A stretch of 64,000 nt of DNA from contig QQUJ01000029.1 of assembly GCA_008501635.1 (NCBI GenBank), forward strand, positions 1 to 64,000, written 5' to 3'. A model generated the notes under the pieces. That model was not told where the DNA came from and searched no databases. It saw nothing but the letters and a program-made list of their open reading frames with translations. Both the position numbers and the translations under genes were made by a program. Shown piece after piece: positions 7,799 through 15,536 of the stretch (its first letter is position 1; every line of letters begins with the position of its first letter). The stretch is from Pseudomonadota bacterium. GTDB taxonomy: Bacteria > Pseudomonadota > Gammaproteobacteria > QQUJ01.

Positions 7799-8387
7799 TA
7801 ACTACCCCCGCGCGATGAGCGTTCAGAATGACACTCTGAATCTGGCTGCCGAAAGCGCACCCGGTCATACCCCCTACTCACCTGGTGGCCATCTTCATAC
7901 GTCGCCTTAAGCGGTTAAACATACACCATGATAAATATATTGCCTATCTATTGCACGGTGCCACGGTCCTTTGGCGAGCTTGCGTCAACCCATTGTAGCG
8001 AAGCGTATTTACCCTGAAGTGCCGGCTCAGCAGTTTTTCTGATCCGTTCATCGATTACCATCGACTAAATTGCAGAGATTCCGCCACTCTATACGCAGTG
8101 TTTGACAATCCTCGACATGATGAAAAATGCGGGCACGTAGCCTTGTTTTGATTCAAAAGGTGCGAGGAAGGCTGTGCCTGCCTGTAGTCTCCCAAGGCGG
8201 GTCAATCCAAACTTTCATAGGGGAACCCGAAGCCTCGAATCCGGCAATCGGGAAATGAAGGGTGCCCCACGCGGTGACTATTCTGTTTGGCTGAGAGGGC
8301 GGGTTGAAGGGCGTCGCCCCCTCGCCGCAGCGCATCCCGCCAAACCGGCTGACCGACTCCGGTTCGCATTGATGTTCGGCCATCCTC
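7799..8387. other. Intergenic stretch without a supported gene
   Basis: About 590 bp upstream of uvrY. It is AT-richer near 7905-8160 (candidate promoter territory for uvrY, no clear box chosen) and GC-rich from 8160. Open frames occur on both strands in the GC-rich part but have no recognisable start signal or family. It may be a dispersed repeat. Confidence 0.5.
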
Positions 8388-8410
8388 AAAAAACGGGGCA
8401 CAAGGCCCCG
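8388..8410 (-). terminator. Terminator-like hairpin, outer copy
   Basis: On the minus strand CGGGGC-CTTGT-GCCCCG is followed by TTTTTT. It resembles the hairpin directly after tRNA-Ser and is followed, as there, by a tRNA-Ser 3'-end-like sequence, so the two look like one duplicated block. Confidence 0.7.
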
Positions 8411-8424
8411 CTCTTTGACAGCGA

Positions 8425-8443
8425 TGGTGGAGAGGGTGTGATT
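8425..8443 (-). repeat. Partial duplicate of the tRNA-Ser 3' end
   Basis: TGGTGGAGAGGGTGTGATT matches the CCA end, acceptor strand and start of the T arm of the intact tRNA-Ser (8610-8628) at 17 of 19 positions and in the same orientation. The rest of the tRNA is not present. Such a direct repeat of a tRNA 3' end is the usual trace of an integration site. Confidence 0.6.
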
Positions 8444-8578
8444 ACTCGGGCCCTTGGCCCTCACCCCTGCGGGGCCGCCGACGCTTGGCGTCGGCGTTCT
8501 GCGCCGCCTGCGGCAGCTGGTCGAACCCGCTGTTTGAATCGGCCCGTGGATTCGAATCCGGACCATCACAAACGATAG

Positions 8579-8604
8579 AAAACGGGGTGCAGGACCCCGT
8601 TTTT
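8579..8604. terminator. Hairpin terminator after tRNA-Ser
   Basis: ACGGGGT-GCAGG-ACCCCGT flanked by AAAA on one side and TTTTT on the other, so it can act in both directions. It begins 6 bases beyond the tRNA-Ser 3' end. Confidence 0.8.
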
Positions 8605-8609
8605 ATTGT

Positions 8610-8697
8610 TGGCGGAGAGGGTGGGATTCGAACCCACGGAACCGCAAGGTTCAACGGTTTTCAAGACCGCCGCTTTCGACCACTCAGCCACCTCTCC
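8610..8697 (-). tRNA. tRNA-Ser (UGA)
   Basis: 88 bases with a long variable arm as expected for tRNA-Ser: acceptor GGAGAGG/CCTCTCC, D arm GGCTGAGTGG, anticodon loop CTTGAAA (TGA), variable arm GAACCTTGCGGTTC, T arm GGGTTCGAATCCC, encoded GCCA end. Confidence 0.95.
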
Positions 8698-8847
8698 AAC
8701 ACGGTTGAGCGATGCGCCGCAAGGCAGCGTTGTTCACCACTATGAAGTGGGGAGTGCACCCGCCAGGCATCACCGCAAAAACGGCTGGGAAGTCTAACAT
8801 AGATAGGCCCGGTCTCTGAGTAGTACTCGCTGCCCACGAAGTCCGCT

Positions 8848-8875
8848 ATTGATCTTTGATTGGCTACCGGTATGC
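8848..8875 (+). promoter_or_regulatory. Weak sigma-70-like promoter before the yccA-like gene
   Basis: TTGATC and TATGCT are separated by about 16 bases some 75 bp before the start codon. Each box matches four of six consensus positions. This is a suggestion only. Confidence 0.25.
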
Positions 8876-8948
8876 TAGGAACCAATTCTACAAGAATCGT
8901 TCTAACTCACCCGAGTGGTATCCCATTATTTTCAGGAGGTTAAAGGCA

Positions 8949-9620
8949 ATGAGACAGGTTCAATCGGCTGTTGCACGCAGCACCGAGAGCGTGCTTGGCA
9001 CCAACAAGCTGATTCGCAACACCTACACGCTGTTATCGATGACACTGTTGTTCAGTGCGCTGATGGCCGGTGTATCGATGGTGCTGCAGCTGCCCCCCAT
9101 GGTTTACATGATCAGTTTTGGCGGATCGATACTGTTGTTGTGGCTGGTGCTACCCCGTACCGCCAACTCCGCCGCCGGCATCGGCGTGGTATTTGCCATC
9201 ACGGGCTTAATGGGCCTGGGTCTTGGTCCGATTCTCAATTTCTACGCCAACCTGCCCAATGGTCCGCAGATTATCGCGACGGCGATGGGTGGTACAGGTG
9301 CCATTTTCCTGGCGCTGTCGGGCTATGCGCTGACCACAAAACGTGATTTCAGCTTTATGGGCGGGTTTCTCTTCGCCGGACTGGTCGTGGTCCTCATTGC
9401 GATCCTGGCCAATATCTTCCTCGCCATCCCCGCGCTGTCGCTGGCGATCTCAACCATCGTGGTTCTGCTGATGAGTGGATTGATCCTGTTTGATACAAGC
9501 CGCATGGTTAATGGGGGTATTGATAACTACATCCTGGCAACGGTCTCCCTTTATCTGAATATCTATAATCTATTCATACACTTGCTGAGCCTGCTTGGCA
9601 TCCTCGGCGGGGATGAGTAA
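8949..9620 (+). CDS. Bax inhibitor-1 / YccA-family integral membrane protein
   Basis: A 223-residue protein with seven predicted hydrophobic helices and the family features: NTYTLLSMTLLFSALMAG near the N-terminus, TALTTK/YALTTKRDFS midway (here GYALTTKRDFSFMGG), and a C-terminal SLYLNIYNLFIHLLSLLG helix with the conserved Asp in LILFDTSRM. E. coli YccA interacts with FtsH and protects SecY. AGGAGG lies 8-9 bases before the chosen ATG; an in-frame ATG 31 codons earlier has no Shine-Dalgarno. It is followed by a strong terminator, so it is probably monocistronic. Confidence 0.9.
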   Translation: MRQVQSAVARSTESVLGTNKLIRNTYTLLSMTLLFSALMAGVSMVLQLPPMVYMISFGGSILLLWLVLPRTANSAAGIGVVFAITGLMGLGLGPILNFYANLPNGPQIIATAMGGTGAIFLALSGYALTTKRDFSFMGGFLFAGLVVVLIAILANIFLAIPALSLAISTIVVLLMSGLILFDTSRMVNGGIDNYILATVSLYLNIYNLFIHLLSLLGILGGDE

Positions 9621-9642
9621 GCACCTGATACGCCGCTCAAGC

Positions 9643-9667
9643 GCCCCGGCCCCGGCCGGGGCTTTTT
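9643..9667 (+). terminator. Rho-independent terminator after the yccA-like gene
   Basis: GCCCCGGCC-CC-GGCCGGGGC followed by TTTTT, starting 22 bases after the stop codon. Confidence 0.9.
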
Positions 9668-9691
9668 CTGTCCGTGCACAGGAGTCATGCG

Positions 9692-9883
9692 TTGGAAACC
9701 TGGATGAAGATCGCCTGGGCGATTGCCATCGCGCTGATCATCGCTTTGACCTGGCCGATGGCACGACATTGGCTACGGAACGGCCCCAAGGGGAGCACTG
9801 ATGACTGGAGTGCCGCCCTGCTTGCGCTCGCCGGCGTCGTGGTATTCGTGGTTCTCCTGATTTTGATGGTCAGGGGTTTTTAA
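9692..9883 (+). CDS. Small two-helix membrane protein, unknown
   Basis: A 63-residue protein with two hydrophobic stretches, IAWAIAIALIIALTWPM and ALLALAGVVVFVVLLILMV, joined by a short polar loop (RNGPKGSTDD) and ending RGF. A TTG start is chosen because AGGAG precedes it by 6-7 bases; the next ATG (9704) would drop four residues. It lies after the terminator of the yccA-like gene and just before the convergent end of the Cas6-like operon. No family is recognised; it could be a subunit or regulator of a membrane complex but nothing in the sequence says which. Confidence 0.55.
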   Translation: METWMKIAWAIAIALIIALTWPMARHWLRNGPKGSTDDWSAALLALAGVVVFVVLLILMVRGF

Positions 9884-9911
9884 GTGCCGCCAACGAATCG
9901 GATTATAGAAT

Positions 9912-10472
9912 CTATCTCAACTCCACAGCCATCAGGCTGACGGCGGGACGCATGTATTGCTTGACCGCATAAGGGGCCTCCACTTCCACAACCTGTTCCA
10001 TCAACCAGCGGCGATCGATTTCAGGGGCCGCTGCGCACACCCCCGCGCCCAGGCAACGAAAAAAGTTCATCCCCGGCGTATCCTCCTGCACCAGGCACTC
10101 AGCGTACTGACGCCCAATCTCGTTGACACGTGCGATAAACTTCTTGCGCCTGCCGACGCTGTCGACCCGATCCTGGGCGTTGTCTTCCAGCGTTTCCGCT
10201 AAACGGTTCGCCATGGCCTGTACCAGGCGTGCCCGTCGTAGATCATCCATACGACGCTGCGCCAGCCGATCGGTGAAGTGAATCAGGAATGCCAGCCATT
10301 CCTCGAGTATCGCAAACCGGTGTTGTTCGCCCAGGAAATCAAACTCGGCCGCCAACAGGCGTTCGACACTTTCGCGCGCCACCTTCCACGCGGATACGCC
10401 CAGCGCCTGCCCAACCTCTTCCGCCGTTCGGGCACGCGTGGTGCTGTGCCAGGCCTTACGCAGCCGCGCCAT
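9912..10472 (-). CDS. Conserved-looking hypothetical helical protein
   Basis: 186 residues, mostly predicted alpha-helical and charged, with no signal peptide or membrane segment. Features are ESVERLLAAEFDFLGEQHRF, EEWLAFLIHFTDRLAQRR, EIGRQYAECLV and a patch FFRCLGAGVCAAAPEIDRR with two Cys. No family is recognised. GGAG stands 8 bases before the ATG, and the gene starts right after the stop of the Cas6-like gene, so the two are translationally linked. It is the last gene of a leftward three-gene unit whose end faces the small membrane gene. A role tied to the Cas6-like protein is inferred only from position. Confidence 0.7.
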   Translation of the reverse strand: MARLRKAWHSTTRARTAEEVGQALGVSAWKVARESVERLLAAEFDFLGEQHRFAILEEWLAFLIHFTDRLAQRRMDDLRRARLVQAMANRLAETLEDNAQDRVDSVGRRKKFIARVNEIGRQYAECLVQEDTPGMNFFRCLGAGVCAAAPEIDRRWLMEQVVEVEAPYAVKQYMRPAVSLMAVELR

Positions 10473-10474
10473 GG

Positions 10475-11161
10475 TCAATTCTCCACGAACAGATCGCGAA
10501 CTGCTTTATGGGGTAGGAACACACCGCACCCCAAACGTCGCTCCTCTCCCATACCGAGTTGCTGGATTCGAATCGCATCCTCCTGGCGCAGATTGGCCAA
10601 CATAAGGCTGCGCGTCTGGTAGCTGTGTCGCGGTGTCGAAATGACCGACTCGCGGCCTGCCATCATTTTGCGGCAGCGGATCCCCATCTCCTCCAGTGTT
10701 TCCGCGGCCCACGCCAGAAAGCTGGTCTCGGAAGGGTCTTGCGCGCCGCTCAACATATGACGGGCGTGCAGTGTGGTGTGGAGGCTGAGGAAACGAATCT
10801 CGCTTTCCCCGACCGTCAGCGGGTAACCGTCAATATCCAACGACCGGCCGGCAAGCAATCCCGCCTCCATAACGCGTTCTTGAGGAATCCTCAGGGTCAG
10901 TCGTGCACGACGCGGCAGGTACATAGTGATGCCATGAGCGTCCTCCGGGCAATACCACCCGTTCCCGGAAGCCGCGGGATGGATCAGATGCAACCCGTGG
11001 CACGGATCTTCGCCAAACCAGGGCAAATGTTCCCTGATTTCATTCATCAACGCCCAGGCATGGTCGCAGGGCAGCTCTCGCCCCTGAAGGTGAAACACCA
11101 GATCGACGATTTCGCCTGAGACCGTTTGTCCACCCGTTTCGGAATCTTCTTGCCAGTACAT
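10475..11161 (-). CDS. Stand-alone Cas6-like (Cmx6-type) RAMP protein
   Basis: 228 residues resembling Cas6 of the Cmx6 subgroup: an N-terminal VDLVFHLQGRELPCDHAWAL with a His near residue 34 at the place of the subgroup motif LP-x-DH, a core of LTLRIPQERVMEAGLLAGRSLDI type, and the glycine-rich C-terminal loop LGMGEERRLGCGVFLP that in Cas6 contacts RNA. Cas6 proteins cut CRISPR precursor RNA at the repeat hairpin. Here there is no CRISPR array or other cas gene in the window, and the protein sits between two hypotheticals, divergent from the dsr operon. It may be a RAMP-fold RNA-binding protein with another target. The fold is moderately sure; the substrate is unknown. Confidence 0.6.
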   Translation of the reverse strand: MYWQEDSETGGQTVSGEIVDLVFHLQGRELPCDHAWALMNEIREHLPWFGEDPCHGLHLIHPAASGNGWYCPEDAHGITMYLPRRARLTLRIPQERVMEAGLLAGRSLDIDGYPLTVGESEIRFLSLHTTLHARHMLSGAQDPSETSFLAWAAETLEEMGIRCRKMMAGRESVISTPRHSYQTRSLMLANLRQEDAIRIQQLGMGEERRLGCGVFLPHKAVRDLFVEN

Positions 11162-11168
11162 CGGCTGT

Positions 11169-11387
11169 TCACTCTCCTGTCGGCTGCCTGTCTGCCCAGT
11201 CCACCATCAACTGCCCCCAGTGCCGTGCGGTTTCAGCATCCAGATCGACCATGGTAAAGCGGCTCCGTTCCCGAATACGCACGCGAAGCAGATGAAACCC
11301 GTTGTCGTAGATCGCCTCCTGAACCTTGATTTGCTTGCTGAAGGGAGCAGGAAACTCCTCGATATCGATCACTTGCTCATTGGACAT
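11169..11387 (-). CDS. Small hypothetical protein, first gene of the Cas6-like unit
   Basis: 72 residues, acidic, no signal or membrane segment: MSNEQVIDIEEFPAPF, then a beta-rich part FHLLRVRIRERSRFTMVDLD and a final helix ARHWGQLMVDWADRQ. It resembles small uncharacterised proteins of proteobacteria but no function is known to me. It ends 7 bp before the Cas6-like gene, so both are surely cotranscribed. Its promoter would lie in the 545-bp region shared with dsrA, so the two units could be coregulated. Coding is supported by its tight operon spacing and plausible protein composition. Confidence 0.65.
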   Translation of the reverse strand: MSNEQVIDIEEFPAPFSKQIKVQEAIYDNGFHLLRVRIRERSRFTMVDLDAETARHWGQLMVDWADRQPTGE

Positions 11388-11932
11388 GCCAGCACCCTAT
11401 TTGTTGGTAAACCGTGAAAACTGTTCAGGACTCATCGTACTGCAAGCTTAAGCCCCACGTTCGACCACCCAAAAGGAGATACGCTGCCCACCTCTTCGGC
11501 AAAGTCCCCTTTCTCATGCTTTATTACTTATAGTCATGTTTGTCGGATGTGTCGGACGCATTGCACCACCCGTCACTGACATACCGCCACAACCCTATCC
11601 ATAGTGGATAGCTTGGGAAAGTGATCTATCTCCACAGAGACATGAGATTGGCCTTGCTCCCAAAAAGCAGTTCTCTTAGACTGCCACTACGTTAGGATCT
11701 ACTTATATTCTAATACAAGATTCTAATTGGTAGGGTTTTTATGCATCTCGACAGGCTAGAGCCGCGAGGTGGAACTGAGGAGGAGGAAGGCAATACGCTC
11801 TAGGGGGCTACTGAAGCCTTCGGGATGCACGCAAGCCAAATTGTCGAGTCGAACTCGCTGCTGGCTGGAACGTCCCACCATGAGCCTGCCGCCATTCCTC
11901 TCCTTCGATTCATCAGACAGGAGCCCGGAATA
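11388..11932. promoter_or_regulatory. Divergent control region between the Cas6-like unit and dsrA
   Basis: 545 bp without a supported gene. It holds an AT-rich block at 11690-11740 (TTATATTCTAATACAAGATT) about 200 bp before dsrA, which is the best place for the dsr promoter, though no convincing pair of boxes at proper spacing was found. AGGAG at 11919-11923 is the dsrA ribosome binding site. The last 110 bp are open in the dsrA frame but have no family-like residues. Confidence 0.5.
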
Positions 11933-13189
11933 ATGGCAAAGAAACAGTACGACACACCGAATCTGGACCAGCTCGAAAGCGGTCCATGGCCCAGCTTTGT
12001 TACCGGCCTGAAGCGTCTGGCTGAAAACAACGACATGACCGTTGATCTGCTCGGACAGCTGGAAACCTCCTACCAGACCAAAAAGGGTTTCTGGAAAGGT
12101 GGTACCGTCGGTGTGTTTGGCTATGGCGGCGGCGTTATCCCGCGCTTTACAGAACTGCTGGACGAAAAGGGCAAACCCAAGTATCCAGACGCTGCCGAAT
12201 TCCATACCCTGCGGGTCATGCCCCCACCGGGAATGCACTACGATACGGCCACGCTGCGCAAATTCTGCGACATCTGGGAGAAATACGGTTCAGGCCTGAT
12301 CGCCCTCCATGGCCAGTCGGGCGATATCATGTTCCAGGGCTGCTCGACGGAAAATGTGCAGAAAGCCTTCGACGAAATCAACGAAATGGGATTCGATCTG
12401 GGCGGTGCCGGTCCCGCACTGCGCACCTCGATGTCCTGCGTTGGCCATGCGCGCTGCGAACACTCCTGCTACGATACGCACCGCGGCAATCGTCAGATCA
12501 TTAACGCATTCCTTGACGATATGCATCGCCCGTCGCTGCCTTATAAGTTCAAGTTCAAGTGGTCGGGCTGCGCCAACGATTGCATGAACTCCATCCAGCG
12601 CTCTGACTTCGCCGTCATCGGAACCTGGCGTGACGACATTCAGGTCGATCAAAAAGAGGTCCAGGCTTTCGTCGCCCAAAAGGGCCGCAAGTATGTGGTC
12701 GACAACGTCATCACCCGCTGCCCGACCAAGTGTCTGAGCCTCAATGATGACGATACGCTGGATATCGATAACCGCAACTGCGTGCGCTGCATGCACTGCA
12801 TCAACGTCATGACCAAGGCGCTGGCGCCGGGCAAAGACCGTGGCGTAACGGTGCTGATTGGCGGCAAACGTACGTTAAAGATTGGTGATCTGATGGGCAC
12901 CGTGGTGGTCCCCTTCATGAAGCTCGAATCTGACGAGGATTGGGAGAAGATGGAAGAGTTGGGCGGCAAGGTCATCGACTTCTTCGCCGAGAACGCCCTG
13001 GAGCACGAGCGCACCGGGGAAATGATCGAACGTATCGGGCTTGCCAACTTCCTCGAAGGCATCGGTGTCGAGGTCGATCCCAACATGATCAGCCACCCAC
13101 GTACCAATCCCTACGTCCGCGCCGACGGCTGGGAGGAAGAGGCTGCGAAATGGGAACAGCGCAAACGCACCGTGGGTAGCGACGAGTAA
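11933..13189 (+). CDS. dsrA: Reverse-type dissimilatory sulfite reductase, alpha subunit
   Basis: With DsrB forms the cytoplasmic alpha2beta2 siroheme enzyme that, in sulfur oxidizers, takes sulfane sulfur to sulfite. The siroheme/4Fe-4S ligand sets are visible as C169-x5-C175 (CVGHARC) and C213-x3-C217 (CANDC). An inserted ferredoxin domain has C263PTKC267 and C283VRCMHC289. The 418-residue length matches the family. The ATG with AGGAG 9 bases upstream gives MAKKQYDTPNLDQLESGPWPSF, the usual DsrA start; a longer upstream extension is unlikely. It is the first gene of the thirteen-gene dsr operon and contacts DsrB, DsrC and DsrL. Confidence 0.98.
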   Translation: MAKKQYDTPNLDQLESGPWPSFVTGLKRLAENNDMTVDLLGQLETSYQTKKGFWKGGTVGVFGYGGGVIPRFTELLDEKGKPKYPDAAEFHTLRVMPPPGMHYDTATLRKFCDIWEKYGSGLIALHGQSGDIMFQGCSTENVQKAFDEINEMGFDLGGAGPALRTSMSCVGHARCEHSCYDTHRGNRQIINAFLDDMHRPSLPYKFKFKWSGCANDCMNSIQRSDFAVIGTWRDDIQVDQKEVQAFVAQKGRKYVVDNVITRCPTKCLSLNDDDTLDIDNRNCVRCMHCINVMTKALAPGKDRGVTVLIGGKRTLKIGDLMGTVVVPFMKLESDEDWEKMEELGGKVIDFFAENALEHERTGEMIERIGLANFLEGIGVEVDPNMISHPRTNPYVRADGWEEEAAKWEQRKRTVGSDE

Positions 13190-13249
13190 CTGCAAGCAGC
13201 AGCGGTTCGTCTTTCGAATTAACGAGATCAGGATTAGTCGGAGGAAACG

Positions 13250-14320
13250 ATGAGTCAGCCACGCCAACCTATTGAAAGCGGTGTACCGGACCACATGCCC
13301 TATCTGCACCCGCTGATGAAGAAGAATTACGGTCAGTGGAAGTGGCACGAACGTCCGCGCCCCGGTGTCCTGCGTCATGTCGCGGAGAGCGGCGACGAGA
13401 TCTGGACCGTACGCGCCGGCACGCAGCGGCAGCTGGACGTCTTTACGATTCGCAAACTCTGCGATATCGCCGATGAGTTTGCTGAAGGCTTCGTGCGCTT
13501 CACCATCCGCAGCAACATTGAGTACATGGTGAGCGAACAGTCCAAGGTGCAGCCACTGATCGATGCACTGACTGCCGCTGGCTTCCCGATCGGCGGTACC
13601 GGTAACTCGGTGTCGATGATCTCTCATACCCAGGGCTACCTGCATTGCGATATCCCGGGAACAGACGCTTCGGGTGCAGTGAAGGCACTGATGGACGACC
13701 TTATTGAAGAGTTCACCAAAGAGGAGATGCCCAATCGCGTACGTATCACCACCTCCTGCTGCGAAATCAACTGCGGCGGTCAAGGCGATATCGCGATCAA
13801 CATCCAGCACACCAAACCACCGAAGATTAACCACGATCTGGTGGCCAACGTTTGCGAACGCCCTTCCGTGGTGGCGCGTTGTCCGGTTGCGGCTATCCGC
13901 CCGGCACTGGTGAACGGCAAACCCTCGCTGGAAGTGGACGAGCGCAAGTGTATCTGCTGCGGCGCCTGCTACCCGCCCTGCCCACCTATGCAGATCAACG
14001 ATCCGGAACATACCAAGTTTGCGATCTGGGTCGGCGGCAAGAACTCCAACACCCGCAGCAAGCCTACATTCCACAAGTTGGTCGCTTCGGGGATCCCCAA
14101 CAACCCGCCACGCTGGCCAGAGGTCTCCGAGGTGGTGCGCAAGATCCTCTCTACCTACAAGCAAGATGCGCGCGAGTGGGAGCGGATGAGCGAATGGATC
14201 GACCGTATCGGTTGGCCGCGTTTCTTCGAGTTGACCGACCTACCGTTCACCAAGTATCACATTGATGATTGGCGCGGTTCGCGGGCGACATTGAACGCCT
14301 CAGCGCAGATCCGTTTCTAG
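13250..14320 (+). CDS. dsrB: Reverse-type dissimilatory sulfite reductase, beta subunit
   Basis: The 356-residue partner of DsrA; in known enzymes the catalytically active siroheme lies between the subunits. Visible cluster residues are C133 (YLHCDIPG), the pair and third Cys in TTSCCEINCGG (C170, C171, C175), and the ferredoxin-domain run CICCGACYPPCPP (from C234). Residues of the IRSNIEYMVSE and VRITTSCCEINC type mark the substrate channel and the oxidizer-type lineage cannot be set by eye but is implied by dsrEFH and dsrL. GGAGG lies 6-7 bases before the ATG and the gap to dsrA is 60 bp. Confidence 0.98.
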   Translation: MSQPRQPIESGVPDHMPYLHPLMKKNYGQWKWHERPRPGVLRHVAESGDEIWTVRAGTQRQLDVFTIRKLCDIADEFAEGFVRFTIRSNIEYMVSEQSKVQPLIDALTAAGFPIGGTGNSVSMISHTQGYLHCDIPGTDASGAVKALMDDLIEEFTKEEMPNRVRITTSCCEINCGGQGDIAINIQHTKPPKINHDLVANVCERPSVVARCPVAAIRPALVNGKPSLEVDERKCICCGACYPPCPPMQINDPEHTKFAIWVGGKNSNTRSKPTFHKLVASGIPNNPPRWPEVSEVVRKILSTYKQDAREWERMSEWIDRIGWPRFFELTDLPFTKYHIDDWRGSRATLNASAQIRF

Positions 14321-14344
14321 GCCCTTGACTGTGGGGGGAAGGGC

Positions 14345-14737
14345 ATGAAGTTTTCGATCATGGTCAGCGAAGGGCCATACACGCATCAAGCGTCGGACAC
14401 GGCCTACCAATTCGCCAAGGCGGCGTTGGAGAAGGGGCACGAGATTTACCGTATCTTCTTCTACCACGATGGTGTGAACAACGCGACGTCCCTGACTACG
14501 CCACCGCAGGATGACCGTAACATCGTCAATCGGTGGTCGGAGTTGGCGGAAGCGCACAACCTTGATCTGGTGGTGTGTATTGCCGCTGCTCAGCGCCGTG
14601 GCATTGTCGATGAGGATGAGATGAAACGCCACCGTAAGGATGGCCATAATCTTGCCAAAGGGTTTCGAATCTCGGGACTGGGTCAGTTGATCGAGGCCGG
14701 CATCGATGCTGATCGCCTCATTGTATTCGGCGACTGA
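14345..14737 (+). CDS. dsrE: Sulfur carrier subunit DsrE
   Basis: 130 residues of the DsrE/TusD family. The conserved active-site Cys is C78 in LDLVVCIAAAQRRGI, which in characterised homologues receives sulfur from rhodanese/TusA and passes it to DsrC. The Rossmann-like start MKFSIMVSEGPYTHQASDTAY and the phrase FFYHDGVNNA are typical. With DsrF and DsrH it forms a hexamer in the cytoplasm. Its presence is a marker of sulfur oxidation rather than sulfate reduction. It follows dsrB by 24 bp; a GGGGGAAGGG stretch gives the ribosome binding site. Confidence 0.97.
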   Translation: MKFSIMVSEGPYTHQASDTAYQFAKAALEKGHEIYRIFFYHDGVNNATSLTTPPQDDRNIVNRWSELAEAHNLDLVVCIAAAQRRGIVDEDEMKRHRKDGHNLAKGFRISGLGQLIEAGIDADRLIVFGD

Positions 14738-14748
14738 GGGGGCGGAAC

Positions 14749-15153
14749 ATGGCAACCAAAAAATTTCTCTATGTCAATCGCAAAGCCCCGTACGGGACGA
14801 TCTATGCATTGGAATCACTTGAGGTCGTATTGATTGGAGCCGCTTTCGAGCAGGATGTCAGCCTGGTTTTCATGGACGATGGCGTCTTTCAACTCACCAA
14901 GGGCCAGAATGCCAAGAGCGCGGGGATGAAGAATTTTTCCCCAACTTATGCTGCTCTGGGAGACTACGATGTCAACAAAATCTATGTCGACAAAGAGTCC
15001 CTTGAAGAACGCGGCTTGACCCTCGACGATCTCCAACACCTGACCTGGGAAGACGAAAACGAAGATTGGGCGGAGAAGGATTCCATCCGTCTCGTCACTC
15101 GTGCCGAGATCGCCGAGATCATGGACACACAAGACGTTGTTCTTAGTTTCTGA
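14749..15153 (+). CDS. dsrF: DsrF, TusC-like subunit of DsrEFH
   Basis: 134 residues of the DsrE/F-like fold, close to TusC: starts MATKKFLYVNRKAPYGTIYALE and contains VSLVFMDDGVFQLTKGQ. The chain contains no cysteine, so it cannot carry sulfur itself and is expected to be the structural subunit of the DsrEFH hexamer. The start lies 11 bp after dsrE with GGGGGCGG as a ribosome site. The C-terminal acidic segment WEDENEDWAEKD precedes a TusC-like end LVTRAEIAEIM. Length and order match Allochromatium-type operons. Confidence 0.96.
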   Translation: MATKKFLYVNRKAPYGTIYALESLEVVLIGAAFEQDVSLVFMDDGVFQLTKGQNAKSAGMKNFSPTYAALGDYDVNKIYVDKESLEERGLTLDDLQHLTWEDENEDWAEKDSIRLVTRAEIAEIMDTQDVVLSF

Positions 15154-15165
15154 GGGCCCCCAACA

Positions 15166-15468
15166 ATGATGCTTCATGTGATCAACAAATCACCCTTCGA
15201 ACGCAACTCGTTGGCCAGCTGCCTGCGGACAATCAAAGAGGGCGCCTCGGTACTGCTGATCGAAGACGGTGTCCTCGGGGCGCTTGAGGGTACCGCGGTA
15301 TCCGGCAAAGTGCGCGAAGCGATGGAAAACGTGAAATTCTACGCTCTGCAGTCCGACCTTGAGACGCGTGGTGTCAGCGACAAACTCATGAAGGGTATCG
15401 AGTGTATAGATTTCGGCGGTTTTGTCGATCTAACCGCCGACCATGACCTGGTTCAATCCTGGTTGTAA
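15166..15468 (+). CDS. dsrH: DsrH, TusB-like subunit of DsrEFH
   Basis: 100 residues (99 if the second of two adjacent ATG codons is used). The start HVINKSPFERNSLASCL holds the conserved Cys (C19) at the place of the functional cysteine of DsrH, and EGASVLLIEDGV is a TusB/DsrH hallmark. It completes the DsrEFH sulfurtransferase that hands persulfide to DsrC. It begins 12 bp after dsrF; the preceding GAGGG gives a Shine-Dalgarno. The C-terminal FGGFVDLTADHDLVQSWL is nearly the family consensus. Confidence 0.97.
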   Translation: MMLHVINKSPFERNSLASCLRTIKEGASVLLIEDGVLGALEGTAVSGKVREAMENVKFYALQSDLETRGVSDKLMKGIECIDFGGFVDLTADHDLVQSWL

Positions 15469-15536
15469 CGACTAGTTATCGGGGATTTGCTGCGACAGAT
15501 ACCCTGCCCAATAGAGCAAACCGGAAGGAGAGTACA

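Noticed and set aside
8153-8797. Several overlapping open frames on both strands around tRNA-Ser, including one reading [10 protein letters not shown]
   Set aside because: They are translations of the tRNA-Ser gene and its partial copy, a well-known false-gene pattern.
9912-11387. A CRISPR array near the Cas6-like gene
   Set aside because: I looked for regularly spaced repeats on both sides and in the dsr control region and saw none.
11690-11745. A definite dsr promoter in the AT-rich block
   Set aside because: TATATT and TAATAC boxes lack a -35 at suitable spacing, so no exact promoter is claimed.
12875-14164. A 429-codon open frame on the minus strand over dsrA/dsrB
   Set aside because: It is an antisense shadow produced by codon bias of dsrA and dsrB; it has low-complexity His/Asp-rich composition and no family features.
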